From UBA1181 sp045601045 (GTDB lineage Bacteria; Bacteroidota; Bacteroidia; Bacteroidales; Paludibacteraceae), in NCBI GenBank assembly GCA_045601045.1, contig JAZRZA010000019.1, positions 17,252 through 81,251 of the forward strand: a DNA stretch of 64,000 nucleotides. Direction: 5' to 3'. The position numbers and the translations under genes are program-made. Below, piece by piece: positions 25,901 to 34,751 of this stretch; position 1 is the stretch's first letter; each line of letters begins with the position of its first letter. The notes beneath the pieces were generated by a model that saw only the letters and a program-made list of their open reading frames with translations, made no database searches and was not told the origin of the DNA.

Positions 25901-27220
25901 ATTGTCGATCCTAACACCAAGATCGCTTTGACGACAGCAAACATCCCTTACGGTGCTAAGTTGTTCGTGAAAGATGGACAAAAGGTGACTAAGGGTGACA
26001 AGGTCTGCGAATGGGACCCATTCAACGCCGTTATCATCACTGAGGTGGCTGGTAAGATCTCCTTCGATAATGTGATCGAGAACGTTACTTATAAGACCGA
26101 GTCCGATGAGACAACCGGTTTGAAGGAGAAGATCATCATCGAGTCCAAGGATAAGACAAAGGTGCCTGAGGCTCGCATCGTCGATTCGAAGGGTAACATC
26201 GTTAAGTCTTACTCATTGCCAGTAGGCGCTCACGTTATTGTGGACGACAAGGAGGCTGTTAAGACTGGTCAATTGTTGGTTAAGATCCCTAGAGCTGTCG
26301 GTAAGGCAGGCGATATCACGGGAGGTCTTCCTCGTGTTACTGAGTTGTTCGAGGCTCGTAACCCATCTAACCCAGCTGTTGTTGCTGAGATCGATGGTGA
26401 GGTGACATTTGGTAAGATCAAACGTGGTAACAGAGAGATCTCCATCACTTCTAAGACAGGTGATGTTCACAAATATCTAGTTCCGTTGTCAAAGCAAATC
26501 CTTGTTCAAGAAAACGACTATGTTCGTGCTGGTACAGCGCTTTCTGATGGTGCGATCACTCCATCCGATATCTTGGCAATCAAGGGCCCTACTGCGGTTC
26601 AAGAGTATATCGTGAACGAGGTACAAGACGTTTACCGTCTTCAAGGTGTGAAGATCAATGATAAGCACTTCGAGGTTATCGTACGTCAAATGATGCGTAA
26701 GGTAGAGATTGAGGACGCTGGTGATACTCGCTTCCTTGAGAAGGAAATCGTTGATAAGCTCGAGTTTATGGAGGAGAACGATAGAATCTTCGGTAAGAAG
26801 GTCGTTGTTGAAGCCGGAGACTCTGAGAACTTGAAGCCAGGTCAAATCGTTACTGTACGTAAGTTGAGAGACGAGAACAGTATGTTGAAGCGTCGTGATT
26901 TGAAGCCAGTTGAGGTCCGTGATGCAGTTCCTGCAATTTCATCACAAATTCTTCAAGGTATCACACGTGCCGCATTGCAAACTACAAGCTTTATGTCCGC
27001 CGCATCATTCCAGGAGACTACTAAGGTCTTGAATGACGCCGCAATCCGTGGTAAGGTTGATTACTTGGAGGGTATGAAGGAGAATGTGATTTGCGGTCAC
27101 TTGATCCCTGCTGGTACAGGTCAACGCGATTTCGATAGATTGATCGTTGGATCAAAAGAGGAGATGGAACCACTTTACGGTCCTCAAACTTCCAGAGAGG
27201 ATGCTGTAGAGGAGGCATAA
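22937..27220 (+). CDS. rpoC: DNA-directed RNA polymerase subunit beta'
   Basis: 1427 residues. The N-terminal zinc site CHCGKYK...CDRCGVEV (about 67-90), the catalytic magnesium motif NADFDGDQ (about 467-474), the second zinc cluster [15 protein letters not shown] (about 890-905) and the trigger-loop region [20 protein letters not shown] (about 917-936) are all intact. It is the last gene of the ribosomal/RNA polymerase block and is closed by a strong terminator. Confidence 0.99.
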   Translation: [1427 protein letters not shown]

Positions 27221-27245
27221 TCGAAAACAGTAGAATTAAATAGTG

Positions 27246-27281
27246 GAGAGGACCAACTATTATGGTTGGTCCTCTCTTTTT
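27246..27281 (+). terminator. Rho-independent terminator after rpoC
   Basis: A perfect 12-bp stem, GAGAGGACCAAC (27246-27257) with GTTGGTCCTCTC (27265-27276), loop of 7, then five T. Confidence 0.92.
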
Positions 27282-27294
27282 AAATTGATATGAT

Positions 27295-27618
27295 ATGGAA
27301 GATCAAAAAGATAAGAAGCAATTGAATATTGAACTCTCTGAGGAGATGTCGGAAGGTGTCTATTCCAATTTGGCGATCATTTCTCACTCCGCATCTGAGT
27401 TCGTATTGGACTTTGTGCGAATTATGCCCAATACGCCTAAGGCTAAGGTTAAGTCGCGTGTTATCTTGACGCCTGCACATGCGAAACGTCTGATGAATGC
27501 GTTGCAGGATAATGTCCAGAAGTATGAACAACAATTTGGTCGTATAGATGGTGCCGTCGAACCACAAGGAATCGATCCGTTCAAATTTAGTGGTTTCAAT
27601 GGTGGAGGCGAAGCATAG
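27295..27618 (+). CDS. DUF3467 family protein
   Basis: 107 residues, no signal peptide. The pattern LNIELSEEMSEGVYSNLAIISHSASEFVLDF (in part) followed by PAHAKRLMNALQDNV is that of DUF3467, a small cytoplasmic family of unknown function often found just after rpoC in Bacteroidota. It begins 14 bases after the rpoC terminator and has no recognisable promoter of its own, so it probably depends on read-through or an unseen start. Confidence 0.85.
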   Translation: MEDQKDKKQLNIELSEEMSEGVYSNLAIISHSASEFVLDFVRIMPNTPKAKVKSRVILTPAHAKRLMNALQDNVQKYEQQFGRIDGAVEPQGIDPFKFSGFNGGGEA

Positions 27619-27660
27619 TAGTTACGGGGAAATAAATATTACAATTAATCCCAAACTATA

Positions 27661-27691
27661 TTTGCAAGTTTTGAAAAAAATGTTACTTTTG
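27661..27691 (+). promoter_or_regulatory. Promoter of the small secreted protein gene
   Basis: TTTG (27661-27664), 19 bases, then TACTTTTG (27684-27691). Predicted start near 27698, 20 bases before the ATG. Confidence 0.65.
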
Positions 27692-27717
27692 CCCTTATAA
27701 ATTAAAATTTCGCGGTC

Positions 27718-28089
27718 ATGAAGAAATTATTCTTATCATTGATAATTGGTGCTGTTGCTTCAACAGCTTATTCTCAAGATGTTCAAGGTGAGTTCATGAA
27801 GGTGTCTGGTGATCAGGTCCTTGTGGACGGTTCAAAATATTGCTATCAAATTCGTAAGGGACACGCAAGACGTGATAACGTTGAGTGGACCACTTTCTGT
27901 GGCGGTTTCACCAACTTCTTTTATGAGAAGGGATACCAATATACCATGTATGTGGAGAAATATGATCCGTCAGCAGATTCTATCCGAGTGATCAAGACCA
28001 TCGCGCGTGATAACAGTGAGGAGTATTTCCGCTTGAAGAAATTGCGTGAAAAGCAACAAGCTTCTCAATCTAAAAAATCAGGAAAATAA
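27718..28089 (+). CDS. Small secreted protein, possibly DUF4377-like
   Basis: 123 residues. A signal peptide (MKKLFLSLIIGAVASTAYSQ) is followed by a small beta-rich domain with two Cys (CYQIRKG and TTFCGGF) and the segment FFYEKGYQYTMYVEKYDPSADSIR (in part), which resembles the GYxYxLxV motif of DUF4377 domains. The tail is basic (KKLREKQQASQSKKSGK). Function unknown; it is probably periplasmic. It has its own promoter and terminator. Confidence 0.65.
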   Translation: MKKLFLSLIIGAVASTAYSQDVQGEFMKVSGDQVLVDGSKYCYQIRKGHARRDNVEWTTFCGGFTNFFYEKGYQYTMYVEKYDPSADSIRVIKTIARDNSEEYFRLKKLREKQQASQSKKSGK

Positions 28090-28115
28090 TCCTTGTTTGG
28101 CGTCGAAAGCAGTAT

Positions 28116-28150
28116 AGGGTGTGTCTTTGGATGCACCCTTTCTTTTTTTT
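28116..28150 (+). terminator. Rho-independent terminator
   Basis: AGGGTGTGT (28116-28124) pairs with ATGCACCCT (28131-28139, two G-T pairs), loop of 6, then a T-rich run to 28150. Confidence 0.8.
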
Positions 28151-28173
28151 GTATTGATGTGTGACAGAGAAAG

Positions 28174-29928
28174 TTGTATGTTTACTATCCATTAGGTGGT
28201 GAATTGAGAGAACTAAAACAAATATTACATTTTCTAAAACCGCATTGGCGTTGGGCCATATTGTCTCCGATCTGTGTGGCGACTGAAGTGGTGGCGGAGT
28301 TGTTTCAGCCCCATATCATGTCAGTCATCGTGAACGAGGGTATTTTGGCAGGCGACTCCTCTGTGATTTACACTTTGGGCATCCGGATGGTTGCCGTGGT
28401 TCTTGTTGGTATGTTAGGTGGTTTGCTCTCCATTTTTGCCGCGGGAACTGTTTCCTATCGCATGGGTGCCGATCTTCGATCCTCTCTCTTCCGGAAAATT
28501 ATGGGTTTGTCCTTTCGTCAGGTGGATAAGTTGCAGACAGGTTCCCTGATTACAAGTATGACGGCTGATGTGCAGCAAGTACAGAGTGTCGTGCAGGCCT
28601 CCATGCGTTTGTTGTTCCGTTCACCTATCCTTTTTGTGGGTGCGGTCTCTATGATGCTGATGATCCACTTGCGCCTTTCGTCGATCCTTCTGGTGCTTCT
28701 CCCACTGTTGATTTTTATTGTCTCCTTCATTCTGAAACGTGCCTTCCCTCAATTTTTGGCCATCCAGCAGCGGGTAGATCGGCAAAATACGATTGTACAG
28801 GAGTATGTGTCGGGTATCCGAGTGGTGAAGTCGCATGTCAATGAGAAGGGAGAATTTGATCGGTTTAAGCAAAATAACGATGATTTGGTGGCTCGCTCGT
28901 TGCGCGTTACCCGATGGGTGGTGCTTTTAGGTCCTGCTATGTCGCTCTTGCTGAATATTGGTATCGCGGTGATTGTCTATTATGGCGCCATCCTGTTGGG
29001 TGAGGGAGAGGTGAATGTGGGCGATATCATGGCATGCGTGAATTATATGGCGCAAATCTTGCTCTCTCTGATGATGGCTTCCCGAATTATAATGTCTATG
29101 ACCGAAGCGAGCGCTTCCATGCGACGCATCGATGAGGTGTTGTTATCTGCCGAGGAGTCTGTCCCTGCCTCTGACCCATCTCTTCGCCCTGCGGATGAAG
29201 CCATCTGTTTCGATCATCTCTCCTTCTCTTACGAGGAGGATGCAAAAGGGATGCGGGAGGTGCTTTCTGATATTTCTTTTTCTGTCAAAAAGGGTGAAAC
29301 ATTGGCGATAGTGGGTGGAACGGGTGCCGGAAAGAGTACTGTGACCAGTTTGTTGGCTCGTTTCTATTATCCTACCGCAGGGCATCTGTATCTCAACGGA
29401 AAGGATATAGCCTCTTATGAGGAGGAGGCGTTGCACCGATGTGTCGGTATGGTGATGCAGGAGACGCTTCTTTTTCATGGCTCTTTGCGGGATAATCTGC
29501 GTTGGGGAAACCTCTCCGCGACTGATGAGGATTTGCTCTGTGCTTGTGAAAAGGCGCAGATCCGTGAATTTGTGGAAGCCCAACCGGAGGGGCTGGATTA
29601 TGTGGTGAGCCAGAAAGGACTCAATCTCTCAGGCGGCCAACGTCAGCGATTCTCGATCGCCCGAACATTGGTGGGGACGCACGAAATTTTGGTGCTGGAT
29701 GATTGCTTGAGTGCGATAGATTTACAGACGGAGGCGAAGATCAGGAAAACTTTGAGTGAACTAAAAGTTACGAAAGTGATTGTTTCCCAGCGGATGAGTT
29801 CCATCCGTCATGCGGATAAAATATTGGTTTTGGAGCAGGGAAGACTCTTGGGGTACGGCAACCACGAGGAGTTGTATGATTCCTGTCCTTTGTACAAGGA
29901 GATGTGTGATCGACAAAAAAGTGAGTGA
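28174..29928 (+). CDS. ABC exporter half-transporter with degenerate Walker B
   Basis: Up to 584 residues: an N-terminal six-helix exporter domain and a C-terminal ATPase. Walker A GGTGAGKST lies near residue 380, the signature LSGGQRQRFS near 485, and Walker B ILVLDDCLSAID near 505. The catalytic Glu after Walker B is Asp (LDDC), the mark of the degenerate site in heterodimeric exporters such as LmrC/LmrD or TM287/288. There is no ATG near the start: TTG at 28174 or TTG at 28204 (MRELKQILHFLKPHW) are the choices, the second fitting family starts better. The partner gene follows directly. Confidence 0.88.
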   Translation: MYVYYPLGGELRELKQILHFLKPHWRWAILSPICVATEVVAELFQPHIMSVIVNEGILAGDSSVIYTLGIRMVAVVLVGMLGGLLSIFAAGTVSYRMGADLRSSLFRKIMGLSFRQVDKLQTGSLITSMTADVQQVQSVVQASMRLLFRSPILFVGAVSMMLMIHLRLSSILLVLLPLLIFIVSFILKRAFPQFLAIQQRVDRQNTIVQEYVSGIRVVKSHVNEKGEFDRFKQNNDDLVARSLRVTRWVVLLGPAMSLLLNIGIAVIVYYGAILLGEGEVNVGDIMACVNYMAQILLSLMMASRIIMSMTEASASMRRIDEVLLSAEESVPASDPSLRPADEAICFDHLSFSYEEDAKGMREVLSDISFSVKKGETLAIVGGTGAGKSTVTSLLARFYYPTAGHLYLNGKDIASYEEEALHRCVGMVMQETLLFHGSLRDNLRWGNLSATDEDLLCACEKAQIREFVEAQPEGLDYVVSQKGLNLSGGQRQRFSIARTLVGTHEILVLDDCLSAIDLQTEAKIRKTLSELKVTKVIVSQRMSSIRHADKILVLEQGRLLGYGNHEELYDSCPLYKEMCDRQKSE

Positions 29929-29930
29929 GA

Positions 29931-31754
29931 ATGGCTGAACATTTGACGGCATCGGGCGGACAACGGCGATTGAGATCGCTTGGAGCATCTGTGGATAAGG
30001 CCACGGATCCCAAGGGAACCGTACGTCGTATTTTGTCCTATTGGAAGGGGGAGAAATGGCTTCTCTCACTGCTGATACTACTCTCTCTCTTGTCGGTGGT
30101 CTGCACATTGCTTTGTCCCTATTTATTGGGTAGAACCGTGGATGATTGCATTGGACTGGTCCGCTCTGATGATGCGGTTTCCAGGGAATCTCTCTTTCTG
30201 CATTTGGGTGCATTTGTCCTCTTCCATTTTCTCTCGGCTCTCTTCACATGGGTTCATGAGTATGGTATGGGGCTCTTGGCGCAACGTCTGCTCCGCAACT
30301 TGAAGGAGAGCATGACGAGAAAACTATTGTCTTTGAGTCCTCGCTTTTTCAATGAGCACCTATGTGGCGACTTGATGAGCCATTTCACAAGTGACGCGGA
30401 ATTGGTGAAGAACGCCTTGGTGGATACCTTGGTGCAGATCATCACCAGTGTGCTCACCTTGGTCGGATCCGTCGTGATTATGTTGCGTCTAAGTTGGCAA
30501 TTGACTATCGCCACCTGCCTTACCGTCCCTTTTGCGGTCTTGTTGAGTCGCTTTGTGATGCGACACACCCGAAGGCACTTCTCTCGTCAACAACAGGCCT
30601 TGGGAGAGATGAATGGTTTGGTGGAGGAGTCGGTGGGCGGTATTAAGACCATCCGATGCTTCGGAAGGGAGGAGGAGCGTGTCGCTCAATTCGAACAGTA
30701 TAATAAAATCGTCTGCGAAACGGGAAGGAAGGCCCAAATCTACAGCGGTGTCTTGATGCCGATGATGAGGGTGTTGGATAATTTCTCCTATATTTTAGTG
30801 ACGGTGATAGGTGCATTCTTTGCATTCGGCGGATCCATTACTGTGGGCGTCGTTCAATCCTTCTTGCTCTATACGAAGAATTTCCAGCGTCCGATCAATT
30901 CCATTGCCACGCAACTCAACATGATCCAGTCGGCCATTGCGGGAGCTGAGCGTGTATTCCGTCTATTAGACGAACCGTTTGAAATTTCTGAATCGGAGTC
31001 TCCTGTCGAGATGAAAGCTCCGCAGGGTAGAATCGATTTTGAGCATGTCAGTTTCGGATATGGCGACCAAATGGTCTTGAAAGATGTGAGTTTTACGGCG
31101 ATGCCGGGTGAGGTGGTGGCTGTGGTCGGATTCACTGGCGCGGGTAAGACCACGATCATCAACCTTCTGAACCGTTTCTACGATGTGCACGAAGGATGTG
31201 TGAAGATAGATGGGGTGGATGTGCGGAATATCTCCCTCTCGGATTTGCGTAGAGCCATCGGCTTGGTGCAACAGGAGCCGTTCCTTTTCTCTGATACGTT
31301 GAGTTACAATGTGGCTTATGGGGATGGTGAGGCGAATGTGAGTAAGGTTAGGGAGTCTGTGCGTTTGGCGAATGCGGATTCCTTGGTGAGTAGGATGGCG
31401 GATGGCTACGAAACTTCCCTGTTGGAGCAGGGTGCGGGCATTAGCCATGGACAAAGGCAGTTGCTGACTATCGCTCGTGCCATCTATAAGGATGCACCGA
31501 TATTGGTTTTGGACGAGGCGACCAGTAATATTGATACCCGTACGGAATTGTTGATTCAGAACGCGATCTCCACCTTTTCCCAAGGGCACACCTGTCTCTT
31601 TATCGCCCATCGCCTTAGCACGATAAAAAATGCGGATAAGATTTTGGTGTTGGATAATGGCGCCATTGTGGAACAGGGACGCCATGAAGAGTTGTTGGCG
31701 AAACAGGGCGTCTATTGGCGGATTTATAATAGCCAATTTGTGGTGGAAGAATGA
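29931..31754 (+). CDS. ABC exporter half-transporter with degenerate signature motif
   Basis: 607 residues from the ATG at 29931, two bases after the partner stop (an overlapping GTG at 29925 is possible). Six-helix domain, then ATPase with Walker A GFTGAGKTT (about 400), signature ISHGQRQ in place of LSGGQ (about 503) and an intact Walker B ILVLDEATSNID (about 524). It complements its partner exactly: its Walker A/B with the partner's LSGGQ forms the active site, and its altered signature with the partner's LDD forms the inactive one. The substrate (drug, lipid or peptide) cannot be told. A long N-terminal extension of about 30 residues precedes the first membrane helix. Confidence 0.9.
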   Translation: MAEHLTASGGQRRLRSLGASVDKATDPKGTVRRILSYWKGEKWLLSLLILLSLLSVVCTLLCPYLLGRTVDDCIGLVRSDDAVSRESLFLHLGAFVLFHFLSALFTWVHEYGMGLLAQRLLRNLKESMTRKLLSLSPRFFNEHLCGDLMSHFTSDAELVKNALVDTLVQIITSVLTLVGSVVIMLRLSWQLTIATCLTVPFAVLLSRFVMRHTRRHFSRQQQALGEMNGLVEESVGGIKTIRCFGREEERVAQFEQYNKIVCETGRKAQIYSGVLMPMMRVLDNFSYILVTVIGAFFAFGGSITVGVVQSFLLYTKNFQRPINSIATQLNMIQSAIAGAERVFRLLDEPFEISESESPVEMKAPQGRIDFEHVSFGYGDQMVLKDVSFTAMPGEVVAVVGFTGAGKTTIINLLNRFYDVHEGCVKIDGVDVRNISLSDLRRAIGLVQQEPFLFSDTLSYNVAYGDGEANVSKVRESVRLANADSLVSRMADGYETSLLEQGAGISHGQRQLLTIARAIYKDAPILVLDEATSNIDTRTELLIQNAISTFSQGHTCLFIAHRLSTIKNADKILVLDNGAIVEQGRHEELLAKQGVYWRIYNSQFVVEE

Positions 31755-31755
31755 T

Positions 31756-32478
31756 CTACCGACCGATGAATTTTATCTTCTCTGGATCTTCGAATCCCAT
31801 CGATTCTAACGCTTCTTTTGCATCTGTATCTAGCTTGTCGTAACCAAATTGGTAGTAATATACCATCTCCTTTTTGCTTTTGGGGAAATAGATTCTCTCT
31901 AACTGACATTTATCGAATGCTCCTAGAAGGATGTGTTCTACCCGCTTGGGTATCTCGAACGTTTTCCCTTGTTTTTTGTTAGGATAGAGGAACAGATCTT
32001 TCCCATTCTTTGAAAAGAGCACGCCATCCACCGATTTTAAATACCTGTTTCGTTTGTCCACTACGATGGATTTTAAATTTTCACAGTTTATATTGGCGTA
32101 TACACATGTACAAATGTCATGGGTGCGGGTGATTGTCTTGGGAATATATAACTTCTCCAGTCTTGGCAAATCTAATGAGGAGACATTTTTGAATCCGTCG
32201 GGAATCACTAACACTTGGGGTGATGCGGTAGCTTGTCCGTTCATAGGATAACCAATGTGTATATCCTCTATATTCTCCTCTTTCCCGTTGATGACAACGT
32301 TATGCTTGAGAACTATACTGTCTTGTTCTTGTTTGAATCCGGCTACCCACCAACCATTCGCGTCAAAGGCATAGTATATGCCATCTACCTCTACTACTTC
32401 TCCTTCGGGGAAGTGACATGCCTCTATGTTAAATGCGGCTGAAAGAATAATCATTAGGGTTAGACCGATTTTTCTCAT
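31756..32478 (-). CDS. Secreted BspA-type leucine-rich-repeat protein
   Basis: 240 residues from the ATG at 32478; a TTG three codons earlier is a less likely start. Signal peptide about 1-20 (MRKIGLTLMIILSAAFNIEA). The mature part begins with a FPEGEVVEVDGIYYAFDANG segment and goes on with BspA/LRR_5-like repeats: IPDGFKNVSSLDLPRLEKLYIPKTI, VDKRNRYLKSVDGVLFSKNGK (quoted in part) and IPKRVEHILLGAFDKCQLERI. Such proteins are exposed on the surface or periplasmic and often mediate binding. Its stop lies one base from the stop of the convergent ABC gene, with no terminator between. Confidence 0.72.
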   Translation of the reverse strand: MRKIGLTLMIILSAAFNIEACHFPEGEVVEVDGIYYAFDANGWWVAGFKQEQDSIVLKHNVVINGKEENIEDIHIGYPMNGQATASPQVLVIPDGFKNVSSLDLPRLEKLYIPKTITRTHDICTCVYANINCENLKSIVVDKRNRYLKSVDGVLFSKNGKDLFLYPNKKQGKTFEIPKRVEHILLGAFDKCQLERIYFPKSKKEMVYYYQFGYDKLDTDAKEALESMGFEDPEKIKFIGR

Positions 32479-32497
32479 AACTATCAATAATTTTTTT

Positions 32498-32528
32498 CAA
32501 ATATATAATTCCTCCAAATAAAAACAAA
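32498..32528 (-). promoter_or_regulatory. Promoter of the LRR protein gene
   Basis: On the minus strand TTTG (32528-32525), exactly 19 bases, then TATATTTG (32505-32498). The -33 box lies in the U-run/stem base of the galE terminator. Confidence 0.65.
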
Positions 32529-32553
32529 GGGCGTATCATTGCGACACGCCCTT
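32516..32553 (-). terminator. Terminator after galE
   Basis: Read on the minus strand, AAGGGCGT (32553-32546) pairs with ACGCCCTT (32534-32527), followed by TGTTTTTATTT. Confidence 0.8.
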
Positions 32554-32575
32554 GCCTTTCTATGAAATTGATCTC

Positions 32576-33619
32576 TTAATTTTCAGCTTTGTTCGCCATT
32601 AATTTCTCTTGCCATTTCCAAGCGGATTTGAGGGTATCCTCCAATGTCTCCATAGCCTTCCAGCCTAACTCTTTGTTAGCCAAAGATGCGTCAGCCCAAA
32701 CTTGCTCGATGTCGCCAGCGCGACGTGGAGCGATCTCGTAAGGAACCTTGACACCTGTCGCCTTCTCGAATGTGTTGATGAGCTCCAAAACGGATACGCC
32801 GTTGCCGGTACCCAAATTGAAGACCTCGATGTTCTTCTTGTTCTTCTTCTCCAAGACGCGGTTGATGGCGCATACATGGGCCTTTGCCAAATCCACTACG
32901 TTGATGTAGTCGCGGATGCAACTGCCGTCTGGGGTGTTGTAGTCGTTTCCGAATACTCTCAATACCTTTCTGATGCCGGCTGCCGTTTGTGTGACGTAAG
33001 GCAAAAGGTTATTAGGTACGCCGTTGGGCAACTCTCCGATTTCAGCGGATGGGTGCGCGCCGATTGGGTTGAAGTAGCGCAAAAGCACAACGCTCAAGTT
33101 CTTGTCCGCTACAGTCGCGTCGCGCAAGATGGTCTCGCTCATCTGTTTGGTGCTTCCGTAAGGCGAAGTGGCGGGTTGGATAGGGGATTGTTCCGTGACG
33201 GGAAGAATCTCCGGTTGTCCGTAAACCGTGCAAGAGGAGGAGAATACGATGTTGTTGATGCCGAATTTAGGCATCAATTGCAACAGGTTGATCAAGGAAA
33301 CGATGTTGTTTCTGTAGTAAACCAATGGTTGCTCCACCGATTCGCCCACGGCCTTGGATGCCGCGAAATGGATCACTGCCTTGATGTCGGAGTGCTTCTC
33401 GAAGAAACGCTCCAAAGAATTGTAGTCTTTGCAGTCGATGTTCTCAAAAACAGGAAGAGATCCTGTAATCGCTTTGATACCGTCGATCACGCCAATGTTG
33501 GAGTTGGAGAGGTTGTCGATGACAACTGGCTCGTAACCTGCGTTGAACAATTCCACCACGGTGTGGGAACCGATGTAACCCGTACCACCGGTCACTAATA
33601 TTTTTCCTTTATTAGCCAT
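32576..33619 (-). CDS. galE: UDP-glucose 4-epimerase
   Basis: 347 residues from MANKGKILVTGGTGYIGSHT; the frame is open 13 codons further up but this start fits the family. It interconverts UDP-glucose and UDP-galactose with bound NAD. NAD loop GGTGYIGSH (11-19), FSSSCTVYG (126-134) and the catalytic Tyr154/Lys158 (SPYGSTK) are present; the length is normal. It lies 13 bases after the nucleotidyltransferase gene, so the two probably act together in making sugar nucleotides for surface glycans. Confidence 0.95.
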   Translation of the reverse strand: MANKGKILVTGGTGYIGSHTVVELFNAGYEPVVIDNLSNSNIGVIDGIKAITGSLPVFENIDCKDYNSLERFFEKHSDIKAVIHFAASKAVGESVEQPLVYYRNNIVSLINLLQLMPKFGINNIVFSSSCTVYGQPEILPVTEQSPIQPATSPYGSTKQMSETILRDATVADKNLSVVLLRYFNPIGAHPSAEIGELPNGVPNNLLPYVTQTAAGIRKVLRVFGNDYNTPDGSCIRDYINVVDLAKAHVCAINRVLEKKNKKNIEVFNLGTGNGVSVLELINTFEKATGVKVPYEIAPRRAGDIEQVWADASLANKELGWKAMETLEDTLKSAWKWQEKLMANKAEN

Positions 33620-33632
33620 GTCTGATTTTCGA

Positions 33633-34538
33633 TTAAAACAATTTGTTAGGGTAAACACCTTCGTTGATGAGTTGTTGGATCTTTGCCACTACGGATGGTC
33701 TATCCTCCTTGTAAGTGACACCGAACCATTTGCATGGGGTCTCCAAAACGTCGATGGAAGAGGTGCCCTCTTGGATCAATCGATTTACCATCGTAGGAAT
33801 ACCGTACTCGGCCTTAATATTGTCTGCGTTCTTGGTTAAGAACTCCTTGAAATCGGCGTCTGAGTGCTCGAAGTAGTCAGGCGTGAATCCCCACATATTC
33901 ATGGATACAGGCAGGTTCTCGTCTATGGTATCGTAGCTGCCGGTCTCTTGGTTCTTGAAAACGACCTCGTTGCCCTTGCGTTGTACCTCGTAGTGCTCCA
34001 CTACGGTGGTGAGGTGGTTCTGGGCGTTCTTGTTGCATACACCGCGCGATACATGGCCACTTTCGGAGAGGGTATTGCCCAAACGATAGGCCACCATGCA
34101 GTATTGGTCTCTCTTGCCCTCCATCTTCTTCAAGGCGTCCGCCAAGATCTGGAAACTCTCCTTGCCGTAGAAGTCGTCTGCGTTGATCACCGCGAAAGGC
34201 TCCTTAACGGCATCCTTTCCCATTAGAATGGCATGGTTGGTACCCCATGGCTTCACTCTTTCTGGGTGCAAAGAGAAACCCGCTGGGAGTGAGTCCAACT
34301 CTTGGAACACCACCTCGACATTGATGGCGTCTTTATATTTGCTGATTACCTTCTCTCTGAAATCCTGCTCAAACGCATGGCGGATTACGAAAACCACTTT
34401 CCCGAAGCCTGCTCTGGCAGCATCGAAGATGGAGAAGTCCATGATTGTCTCTCCGTTAGGACCAAGCCCATCCAATTGCTTCAATCCTCCATAACGGCTA
34501 CCCATTCCGGCAGCCAAAACCAATAATGTAGGTTTCAT
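33633..34538 (-). CDS. Sugar-phosphate nucleotidyltransferase family protein
   Basis: 301 residues, cytoplasmic. The N-terminal nucleotide-binding motif LAAGMGSRYGGLKQLDGLGPNGE (in part) and INADDFYG (about 118-125, metal-binding Asp) are those of NTP-transferase enzymes that join a nucleotide to a sugar 1-phosphate. The exact sugar and nucleotide cannot be told from sequence; the galE gene 13 bases downstream suggests UDP-glucose or a related sugar. A minus-strand -7-like TATCTTTG lies at 34587-34580, 42 bases before the start; no -33 box at the proper distance is visible. Confidence 0.85.
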   Translation of the reverse strand: MKPTLLVLAAGMGSRYGGLKQLDGLGPNGETIMDFSIFDAARAGFGKVVFVIRHAFEQDFREKVISKYKDAINVEVVFQELDSLPAGFSLHPERVKPWGTNHAILMGKDAVKEPFAVINADDFYGKESFQILADALKKMEGKRDQYCMVAYRLGNTLSESGHVSRGVCNKNAQNHLTTVVEHYEVQRKGNEVVFKNQETGSYDTIDENLPVSMNMWGFTPDYFEHSDADFKEFLTKNADNIKAEYGIPTMVNRLIQEGTSSIDVLETPCKWFGVTYKEDRPSVVAKIQQLINEGVYPNKLF

Positions 34539-34751
34539 AATATTTTTACTCTTTTTGTTGAATTCTTTTTATTAGTTTGCAAAGATAGCAAAAGAATTAA
34601 GAGTAAGGAATGAAGATGGGATAATAAATGGGATTGAGACCGATTTTAAGAAAAACGAAATCTTTATACCCGCAAATAAACCGCAATTACCTTCCTGTGA
34701 GACCTACGTTAGAATCGTAGCAGATTTTTTGATAGTAGGATCTCTTGACGC

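Noticed and set aside
32702..33598. A 298-codon open frame on the plus strand opposite galE
   Set aside because: galE has all catalytic motifs and full length; the antisense frame has no recognisable features.
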